From: CAVSJA01 sp963728145
GTDB taxonomy: Bacteria > Bacteroidota > Bacteroidia > Chitinophagales > Chitinophagaceae
Assembly: GCA_963728145.1 (NCBI GenBank)
Contig: CAVSJA010000004.1
Coordinates: forward strand, 152,248-216,247
Length of the DNA: 64,000 nucleotides
Direction: 5' to 3'
Position 1 is the first letter of the stretch; every line of letters begins with the position of its first letter. Shown here piece by piece: positions 1-9,100 of this stretch. Under the pieces are notes generated by a model, which worked only from the letters and a program-made list of their open reading frames with translations, did not search any database and was not told where the DNA came from. The position numbers and the translations under genes are program-made.

Positions 1-2270
1 CCATAGTATTGTAGGGTTAATTCAGGAGTGATATTGTAAGTTAGCCTGCCGGTAAAGCGAATTGTGTTTTGCTTTACCTCACCAACAATTGTTCGGATTG
101 AATTATTATACGTTACATTTTGGACGAACTGGTCCAGTCTCCTGAAGTTGTAGGAATAGCTTCCACTTAAGGATATCCTTAGGGCATTCATTGGTTGAGC
201 TGAAATCGATAGTTCGAAATTGTTTCCCTTTACTGTATTATCAAAGCCCCAAAAATTAAAAACAAAGAAATTAGCATAGACTTTTTTTCTGAAATCACTT
301 GTCACATAAAAGTTGTGGCCAAGCCCTGCGGGCCGGCGAATTGAAGAAGCACCTCTTAAGGCATTGTTCGAAACATCATAAGTATTCCATGTGAGTCCTG
401 TACCAGTTTGCCAGTTATTTTTAAATGTGGCATGTGCGTTTGTATTGAAAGCCTGGTAGAGGAATTGACCGCCGAAATCCCATCTTGCCCAATGATTATA
501 GTTAAGTCTTGCTGATCTGAAAATCGAAAATCCTCTTTGCCAATGCAAGCCCATCCAGGTCCAGTGATTAATCTCGTTAGAGGTTAACATGAACCCGATA
601 TCGTTGAGCTCAAGTTGTGGCGAACGATAAGTGACACCTGTTTCGAATTTGAAGACCTCTCCGTTTTTACCAGGCTTACCACCTATTTTTCCCAGGCGAA
701 GTGTTCCACTTGTACCTGTAAGCGAAGTACGACTGGTATCTACATTCACTTCCGGGGCATTGGCCCTTTGAAAAAGATGTTCAAATGCGGTTTGTGTATT
801 CAGTATCGCTGCTTTGCTTCCTTTAACATGACTGTACACAATATTTCCCCGCACATACCAGGTCCGCTTATTCCAGTATTGTAGAAAATCGAAGCCACCT
901 GAGAAAGCATCTCGCAATAGAAAATTACCGAGGGCTTTTTCCCGGTTCACAGCAGTAAAGATGCCACCGATGATCGTGTTGCCTTGTTTGATATCTTTCT
1001 GAAGACGTCCGACAAAATAGTTTGTCAATGGCTCAACGAGTTCCTCTCTTCTCTGGCCCTGATTATCAATCGTAGCCATTTCTCTTTCCGTAACACTTTC
1101 AAGAATGCCAATGCTCCATCCTTTTTTTGTTTTACCACTAAATTTTGCAGCGCCAAGAATTGAAGTGTTTTGCGGATATTTTACATTCTCACCGTTGTTG
1201 ACATTCGGATACCAATGCGGTGAACTTCCAATACGTCGCGAATAAAACAAGAGATCGGAATCATAGTCCCCGCCAGCTTCAGAATTTGTCAATTGATAGT
1301 CGAAGATATTTCTGCTTTCAACAAAGAAAGGTCTTCGTTCTTCAAAAAAATTCTGGAACCCATCGATGCGGACCTGGGACGGGTCGGCTTCAACCTGACC
1401 GAAATCCGGGTTGATTGTAAAATCAAGGATCAGGTCATTGGTAACAGCAAACTTACCGTCAACCCCAGCCGTAATTTTTCTGTCGAAGCCCGTTGCAAAA
1501 GGATTGCCCGGTACTCTTTTGTATTTATCGGCCTGAAAGATCACGTATGGTGCGATCTCTACTTGCCGATGCATGGGAATATTCTTCAATCCATGCAATT
1601 CACCAAAGCGGCTCACCCATACTCCTGAGCTTTGAGGGATCAATTGCCAGGTGGATCTTTCTTCTTTCCGTAATATTCTCCTCGTCACCTGGATACCCCA
1701 AACCTTTTCCGGTTCATTTCCATACCTCAATTGACTCAAGGGAATCTTTACTTCACCTGTCCAGCCTTTATCATCAGTGTGTGTTTTTGCAAACCAGATC
1801 GGGTTCCAACTGGCATCCCAGTTATATTCATTTGAAACGAATTCGTCGCTTCGTACACCTGAAACAGAAAGCGTAAATGAGAATGCTGTACGTAAATCGT
1901 GATAACTATCAATATTTATCTCCACCCAATCTCCGGGAAATTCATCTCGTCGCCCCATTCGCCTGTCTATTGAGTCCGCCGAGAGGTCATGACAACGGTA
2001 GGCGATATAAAGAAATTTTTCATCGTAGAGGATCTTGAAATTGGTCGGTTGTGATGGGGGCTGGCCTTCATTCGGCATCCATTGAGTAAAATCTCCTCCC
2101 CATTCAACTGCATTCCATACTTCTTCATTCGGAATGCCGTCTAAGGTTATTGATCCATTAAGTTTTTGTGTGTGATATTTCTTTCGGGTAATTGAGGTAT
2201 CCCCCTGGAAACTTTCTGCGGTAAAAAATGCCAGGCAAGACAAGGTTATAAGTAGGTAGGATTTTCCCAT
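1..2270 (-). CDS. DUF5916 family outer-membrane protein with CBM9-like N-terminal domain (3' end beyond window)
   Basis: Reading the minus strand from ATG at 2270 gives an unbroken frame of about 756 codons to the left edge, so the C-terminus is missing. Residues 1-20 (MGKSYLLITLSCLAFFTA) form a signal peptide. Residues about 30-215 look like the carbohydrate-binding family 9-like sandwich that opens these proteins (FKILYDEKFLYIAYRCHD). Near residues 295-320 come the hallmark phrases NPDFGQVEADPSQV and FFEERRPFFVES, typical of DUF5916. The remainder is rich in alternating aromatic and polar strands, as expected of an outer-membrane beta-barrel. Members are common in Bacteroidota and are often labelled hydrolase or carbohydrate-binding protein without biochemical proof; the substrate is unknown. 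The upstream side is occupied by an octamer repeat array beginning about 100 bp before the start codon. Confidence 0.85.
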   Translation of the reverse strand, partial: MGKSYLLITLSCLAFFTAESFQGDTSITRKKYHTQKLNGSITLDGIPNEEVWNAVEWGGDFTQWMPNEGQPPSQPTNFKILYDEKFLYIAYRCHDLSADSIDRRMGRRDEFPGDWVEINIDSYHDLRTAFSFTLSVSGVRSDEFVSNEYNWDASWNPIWFAKTHTDDKGWTGEVKIPLSQLRYGNEPEKVWGIQVTRRILRKEERSTWQLIPQSSGVWVSRFGELHGLKNIPMHRQVEIAPYVIFQADKYKRVPGNPFATGFDRKITAGVDGKFAVTNDLILDFTINPDFGQVEADPSQVRIDGFQNFFEERRPFFVESRNIFDYQLTNSEAGGDYDSDLLFYSRRIGSSPHWYPNVNNGENVKYPQNTSILGAAKFSGKTKKGWSIGILESVTEREMATIDNQGQRREELVEPLTNYFVGRLQKDIKQGNTIIGGIFTAVNREKALGNFLLRDAFSGGFDFLQYWNKRTWYVRGNIVYSHVKGSKAAILNTQTAFEHLFQRANAPEVNVDTSRTSLTGTSGTLRLGKIGGKPGKNGEVFKFETGVTYRSPQLELNDIGFMLTSNEINHWTWMGLHWQRGFSIFRSARLNYNHWARWDFGGQFLYQAFNTNAHATFKNNWQTGTGLTWNTYDVSNNALRGASSIRRPAGLGHNFYVTSDFRKKVYANFFVFNFWGFDNTVKGNNFELSISAQPMNALRISLSGSYSYNFRRLDQFVQNVTYNNSIRTIVGEVKQNTIRFTGRLTYNITPELTLQYY

Positions 2271-2372
2271 GACTCACATAATGTCGCGCAATAATAGGGT
2301 GAAGCATATATAAAAAATCCCCAAAGTTTAACAGTGGCAATTTTATCAAGATGCGCGGAGAAAGGAATAGAT

Positions 2373-2580
2373 GAACAGAGGAACAGAAGAACAGAAGAAC
2401 AGAGGAACAGAAGAACAGAGGAACAGAAGACCAGAAGAACAGAGGAACAGAAGAACAGAGGAACAGAAGAACAGAAGAACAGAGGAACAGAAGAACAGAA
2501 GAACAGAAGAACAGAGGAACAGAGGAACAGAGGAACAGAGGAACAGAGGAACAGAAGAACAGAGGAACAGATGAACAGAC
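2373..2580. repeat. 26-unit GAACAGAR octamer tandem array
   Basis: Twenty-six consecutive 8-bp units of GAACAGAA or GAACAGAG (one GACCAGAA; the last two end in T and C) run without a phase slip, followed by a degenerate unit (GAACTGCA). The 8-bp period is not a multiple of three. The array is open in several frames on both strands, so it yields spurious ORFs with low-complexity repeats; none has credible coding features. The same unit recurs at 46447-46549, 46611-46678 and 47695-47815. Confidence 0.95.
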
Positions 2581-2688
2581 GAACTGCAGAATAGTAGCCC
2601 AATTCAAATACTAACTAGTCAATATAAGCGGTATAGATAATAGTACTTAAGCGGACAAGTAAACCTTCTGTTTGTCTATGCGGCTGTG

Positions 2689-2710
2689 TCTGCCTTGGGC
2701 GGATTTTTTT
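2689..2710 (+). terminator. Possible orphan rho-independent terminator
   Basis: A 6-bp stem TCTGCC / GGCGGA with a three-base TTG loop is followed by seven T. No plus-strand gene lies upstream (the neighbour is the divergent DUF5916 gene), so it would end an unannotated short transcript starting near the octamer array, or it is fortuitous. Confidence 0.35.
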
Positions 2711-2792
2711 AGTCAAATTGATGTCGAAACAATGCAATTAATGGCGAAACGCTTAACGTAAGTCATTGAAAATCCTCTATAAAAAATAGGGT

Positions 2793-2821
2793 TTTGTAGA
2801 AACATTTGCCCATTATTTTTG
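2793..2821 (+). promoter_or_regulatory. Bacteroidota-type promoter for the giant adhesin
   Basis: TTTG (2793-2796), 17 bp, then TATTTTTG (2814-2821), matching the known Bacteroidota -33 TTTG / -7 TAnnTTTG consensus. Transcription would begin near 2827, giving a leader of about 310 nt before the ATG at 3138. Confidence 0.5.
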
Positions 2822-3137
2822 AATGGAAGAATTCTCATCGAAATTCTGATTTTGGACTTGCACTTAAAAAAACCCGGAAGTACTTTAGTATTCGCTAAGT
2901 GGAAAACTCCAACATCCTAGGGGGAATAACCTCCTCCGACATCCTACACGAATAACCCTTGATTGAATCCGAAAGGATACCCTAAGAAAACAAGGTAAAT
3001 CCGACCCTGAAACTAGCCTCATCCGTCAACCGGAAATAATCCCAGCCAGTTTCAAATAATATTATCGGCTTTCATTGTGATCGAGGGGTAGATGTACCGA
3101 AAGGGCATCGATTAGTACACCTTAATCCGACCGAAAG
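2822..3137 (+). other. Long untranslated leader with direct repeats and GAAA-loop hairpins
   Basis: No ORF is supported here. Two near-identical segments CTCC(A/G)ACATCCTA...GAATAACC lie at 2907-2931 and 2934-2957. Two short hairpins carry GAAA tetraloops: ATCC-GAAA-GGAT at 2967-2978, and an imperfect one at 3091-3109 (GATG..CC-GAAA-GG..CATC). The direct repeats could be a paired regulator site and the hairpins part of a structured 5' leader. I do not recognise a known riboswitch class. Confidence 0.4.
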
Positions 3138-6100
3138 ATGAAACGAATTTGTACCCTATTCACGCAATTCACGGCAGAAGTATTTTCTAATTCTACAATT
3201 TCGAAGTCCCGTGAAACTTATTCTTTTTTGCGAAGAGCAATTCTGTTTTTTGCATTTATTGCTTTTTTTGCTTTTACCTCACTTAATACTTTCGGCCAGT
3301 TAGGAGTATATGAATTTTCAGGGCCCGGCCTTTGTCCACACCAAAATCTTTCAGTTGTATCCCAGCCTGCAAATGCGATATTCAACAATGTATCGGCAGT
3401 TAATGTAACCTGCAATGCGACTTCCGATCAGCTCAGTTTTGACAATTGGAATGAGAATGGCACGATCAATCTGAACGAGTATATTGAATTCACGATTACA
3501 GCTCTTCCAACATATGTCTTAAATCTTTCTTCTTTATCGTTTAATCATAGTGTAAGTGAAAATGGCAGCGGAAGCGGTATGGGACGAACTGCATGGTTTC
3601 TTCGTTCAAGCAATGATAATTATTCAACCAATATTGCGACGGGATCGGCTAATGAAAATATCCAGTCGCCCTTTATTTTATTACCGGCTGGAAACTTTTC
3701 CAGCATTAATGCAGTAACGTTTCGACTTTATTTAATTGAAGCAAAAGATGATGAAACTTATTGGACCATTGACGGCTTAACCGTGAATGGATCCACCGCG
3801 CTGATTCCAGCTGACCCTGCAGATCCAACTTCGGATGCGCCTCAATGTTCGAATCCAGGAGTAACGCTTACTGCAACGGGTACAGCACCTGCGGGAGAAA
3901 CATGGTACTGGCAAACAAGTGCGACAGGAACAAGTACCGCAAATTCCGGATCAACATATACTGTTACGAGTTCTGGAACCTATTATATCAGATCTCAGGA
4001 TAACACAACCCTTTTATGGAGTAATGGTGCAGGAAGTATTGTTGTAACGGTTACGCCTGATGTTAGCGTTCCCGTATTTGTTCCTGGTGCAAGTTCTTCA
4101 CGTTGTGATGCCACAGAAACAATAACATATACTGCTAATGCTGCCAACTCTACTGGCATCACTTATTCACTTGACGCAGCAAGCATCGCTGGTGGAAACT
4201 CGATCGATGTTAATACCGGTGCTGTGAGTTATGTCGCAGGTTGGATTGGAACATCAATAATTACTGCAAGCGCAACTGGATGTAGTGGACCCGTAACTTC
4301 AACTCATACTGTTACTACATTAGGTAATGTTGGTTCGCCTGTATTCGTTTCAGGTGCAGCTTCAACTCGTTGCCAGGGTGTAGGTACTGTTACTTATCCG
4401 GCTAATGCATCAAATGCTACCGGTCTTAATTATACTCTTGACGTTGCAAGTATAGCTGGTGGAAATACCATCAATGCGTCAACTGGTGCGGTAAATTATG
4501 CAGCAGGTTGGGTTGGTAATTCAACAATTACTGCAACTGCTGCAGGATGTAGCGGGCCAACTATTGCAACGCATACGGTAACAATCAATCCTTCGGTTAC
4601 TCTGCCTGTATTCGTTTTGGGTGCGAGCTCAACCCGTTGCCAGGCCGCTGAAACCATATCTTATATTGCTAATGCCACCAATTCTACTGGTATTATTTAC
4701 AACCTGGATGCTGCAAGTATCGCTGGTGGAAATACAATAAATAGTGCAACCGGTGCTGTAACTTATACTGCCGGATGGAGCGGTACGTCGATAATCACGG
4801 CAAGTGCCGCAGGTTGTAATGGACCCAGAACTTCAAACCATAATGTTACAACCAGAGGAAATGTGACAGTGCCTATATTTACTTTAGGTGCTTCATCAAC
4901 GCGTTGCCAGGCTGGTGGAAACGTTAACTATGCTGCAACTGCGGTAAATTCCACTGGTATTACTTATAGTCTCGATGCTGCAAGCATTGCGGGAGGCTTA
5001 AGTATTAATCCCGCTACCGGAACTGTTACTTATGTCGGTGGATGGGTTGGTACTACTACAATTACCGCAACAGCGGCAGGATGTAACGGTCCGACCACAG
5101 CAATTCACACAGTAACTATTAACCCAACTATTGGCGTACCTGTGTTTGCGTTGGGTGGAAGCTCTGTTCGCTGTCTTGGCGTTTCAACTGTTACTTACAC
5201 AGCTACTGCGACAAATACAACAAATATTACTTATAGCATAGATGGCACAAGTGCGTTTTTTGGGGTAACAATTAATCCGACGACCGGACAGGTTACCTAT
5301 TCATTATCTCATACTGGCCCCACAACGATTACTGCTACTGCTGTAGGTTGCGGCGGACCAAGAACGGCGACTCATACAGTTACCATTGCGGCGGCAGTTG
5401 GAGTTCCTTTTTTTGTAGCAGGTTCCAACTCTACCCGTTGCCAGGGTGCTGCAACTGTTACCTATACGGCGAATGCGGCTAATACTACCGGAATTACTTA
5501 CAGCCTTGATGCTGCAAGCATCGCCGGTGGTAATACGATCAATAGTGCAACCGGTGCTGTAACTTATGCTGCGGGATGGAATGGTACTTCTGCAATTACT
5601 GCTTCTGCAGCAGGTTGTAATGGACCAAGGAATTCTACGCATACAGTTACGACCAACGGTTTGGTAACTGCGCCTGTGTTTGTATTAGGAACATCTTCCA
5701 CTCGTTGTCAGGGTGCCGGATCAGTTACCTATACATCAAACGCGACCAATACAACAGGAATTACTTATAGTCTGAACGCTGCAGCTCTCGCAGCGGGTAA
5801 TACGATCAACGCTCTTACCGGCGCTGTTTCTTATCAACCTTTGTGGGCAGGAGTAACAATTATCACTGCAAGTGCAACAGGTTGTAGCGGTCCGCAGACT
5901 TCAACGCATACAGTAACAATTACGCCAATTGTAGGGTTGCCGGTGTTTACACTTGGTGCAAGTTCTACACGTTGCCAGGGTGCTGGTTCGATTACTTATA
6001 GTGCCAGTGCAACAAACTCGACTGGTATTACCTATTCTATTGATGCTTCAAGTATCGCTGGAGGTAATAGTATAAATTCAATTACTGGTTCGTTAACTTT

Positions 6101-9100
6101 TGCAGTGGGTTGGACTGGTACTACAACGGTCACGGCAAGTGCCGCAGGTTGTAATGGTCCAAGAACTTCAACACATACTGTTACCGTTACTCCAACAGTG
6201 GGAGTGCCAGTATTTGTAATGGGTCCTGTGTCTACCCGAATACAGGGAGCAGCAACAGTGAGCTATTCAGCTTCAGCAACAAATTCAACCGGAATAACTT
6301 ATTCACTCGATGCAGCGAGTATTGCTGGTGGCAATACTATCAATGCAAGTACTGGTGCAGTAACATATGCAGCGGGGTGGATCGGTACATCAACTATAAC
6401 CGCAACTGCAGCGGGATGTAACGGTCCACGCAGTTCAACACATATGGTGTCAACCAACTCAAGCGCGGTTTATAAGCAACTATATCTTTCAGACCCTGCG
6501 CAATCACTTGACCGTGTTGACCCGGTAAATACTTCAGATGCAACAACAGCGAGCTCTGCGTTGCTCAGCACAACCGGTACCACTTTTACAACTTTTACAA
6601 TGGCTCCTGCGCTTTGCGATTCATTAACGATCGACGCGGGTGCCATCACGATAAGAAACTTTGTAACATTATCAAGCGGGACAATGCCTGCTAACCCGGC
6701 TATTACCGCTCAAATATCATTTGGTGCAACAAATATCATTACTATCTCAAATCCGACCTATAGTGGTGGTATGCTCACCTGGACTGCAAATCTTGCAGCA
6801 CCTGTTACAGTACCAGCCGGACAGGCTATCACTTTGAGAATTACAACAGCACAGGCTGCTGTGATCTTCAGGATAGATTTCGATAGTCAGACTAAGCCTT
6901 CAAGGATTGATATTCCTGTTACCAGCTTTATCAAAATAACTTCCCTTGCGGTTTATAACGCTCCTTACCCTGGTGGAATCCAGGTAAGCAGTGGATTAGG
7001 TGGAACTAAATATATCCGCGCAACAGTAACAGATCCTTTCGGATCCGCTGATATCACGGCATTGAATGTTACGATCACTCCGACAGGAAGCAGTTTTGCT
7101 GCAACGTCTGTGGCTACTTCAGGTTGCACACGTACTTATGAATATGTATGGAATGTGGGCGCAGGATCGGCTACTTATGCAATTTCTGCTATCGCAAGAG
7201 AAGGATTTGAAAATGCTGTTACTGATACAAGAAATACAAGCTTTGCAGTTTGTACCACTTGTGCTCCTGTAGCAGTAAATGATAGTGCTACCGGAACTGG
7301 TGGTAATCCATTGGTGGTTCCTGTATTGACAAACGATTATGATCCAAATAATAATATGAATGCGGCTTCATTGACTATTGTTACTCAGCCTGCGAATGGT
7401 TCTGCTTATATTTCTAACAATACGATCATTTATCTGCCAAATGGTACATTCCAGGGTAAGGATACGATCACTTATCAGATTTGTGACCTTACTTCACCAA
7501 CGCCGCTTTGCGCTACGGCACGAGTGTTCTATACAATCGATCCATTGATTGTAGACATCTGTGCTGATGCAACGAAAACGCATACTTATTATATTCCTTA
7601 TCCTGAGCAACAAGCATACACAGCATTGGAAGCTTCAGGTAGCCCAGCCATGCCGAGCAATAATATCAGGACGATCATCAGTATCAAGATCCCTTATCCT
7701 GGTATGAGAATTACCTGGGATGAATGGGAAGATGGTTATGAAGCGAATATCATGAACCCTGTACAGGCAACAACCAAAGTTTGGGGTGATGGTAATCCAT
7801 TCAACGGTATTGCTCCAGGTTATCCAAGCGATTTCATCCCTGCGGGTGGTAGTATCGTACTGGATAATACGATGAACGCAAACCCAAGAAATCCTGCTAA
7901 CATTTATTATGATGGTAAAGATAAAGTGGTATCGAACGGTCAGTTGGCATTGACACAGGTTTCTGCTGAACCATCGATTATGTCGGTTCAGTCTATCAAA
8001 ACAAATATCACATCGACTTATGATTTCGGACAGTCCTTTACTATTCCATTAGGTCAGGACTTCCCAAGCCGTGACTTCAGATATACAGCACTGTTCATTC
8101 GTGCATCTGAAAATAATACAACAATCAACATCGACAGAAATAATGATGGTGTGTTTGAAACAACTACAGTATTGAATGAAGGTGGATCATACCTGGTTAA
8201 TGGTGGAGTATTAACTGGTGCAACTGTTGCCAGTGATAAGCCAGTGGGTGTGGAGTTAAGCGCGGGTGGTGTAGACAACTATTCAATCCGTAATGCACCG
8301 ATATTCCCTGCAACCTGGTATTCCCATACTTATTATACGCCTGTGCCAACTTCGGACAATGCCGGTGATAATCCAAAAGACACTTCTGTTGTGATGTTCT
8401 ACAACAGCTTGAACAGGCCAATCAATATCAACTGGTATTCTGGTGCACCAGCTAGTGGTGTGATCAACGTACCGGCAAAAACAGCGGTGCGTTTCCCGCT
8501 TCGCTATTCTACAACAGCCGCATACCGATTTGTAAACCTGACCGGTGAATCATTTACCGCGATTGAAATAGTAAACTCTTATTCTCCTGATGGTACCGGT
8601 ACCAGTGGAGCTGCTTATGACTGGTCATTCAATCTGATTGCGGAGTCAAGGTTGACCGATTATACAACCGTTGCCTGGGCACCGGGTGGTCTTGACCTCG
8701 GAGGTAGTCCTGGTCCTGACGTAAACGGAAACCCCATTTGGGTAACTCCGACTGCTAACACCACCATCTATGTAAAATATGATGGAAATGTAAGCGGTAC
8801 CAGCGGTTTAGTAAGCCCTTGCGGATTGAGATATGACGTTTCCTACAACGTAAATGCATTGAACTATATCAAGATCAGAGATAATTCTGATAATGACCAG
8901 GGCGGTATTGCCATCTATACATGTAATGGCGCGAAGATAGCTGCTGTGTATGGTGAAGATCCAACCGGATCAACTGCAGGTAATAGCGCATACTGGGACG
9001 TAGGTTCTACCATTCAGCCTTTCTGTAAGCAAAAACTTTTGATTGCTACGGATGACTATGCTACAACATTGGTGAGCCAGCCTGTAACGATCCCTGTATT

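Noticed and set aside
615..1876. Plus-strand ORFs of 64-127 codons near the left edge
   Set aside because: They are antisense to the continuous DUF5916 frame, which has clear domain motifs.
2373..2580. Possible CRISPR array
   Set aside because: Units are 8 bp and contiguous with no unique spacers, and no cas gene is in the window. The same holds for the other arrays.
2158..2607. Several ORFs on both strands over the GAACAGAR array
   Set aside because: They arise because the 8-bp unit lacks stop codons in some frames. The products are pure 8-residue low-complexity repeats, and the minus-strand one overlaps the real start of the DUF5916 gene.
2822..3137. Known riboswitch in the adhesin leader (cyclic di-GMP, cobalamin, SAM)
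   Set aside because: GAAA-loop hairpins are present but the conserved cores of these classes are not recognisable.
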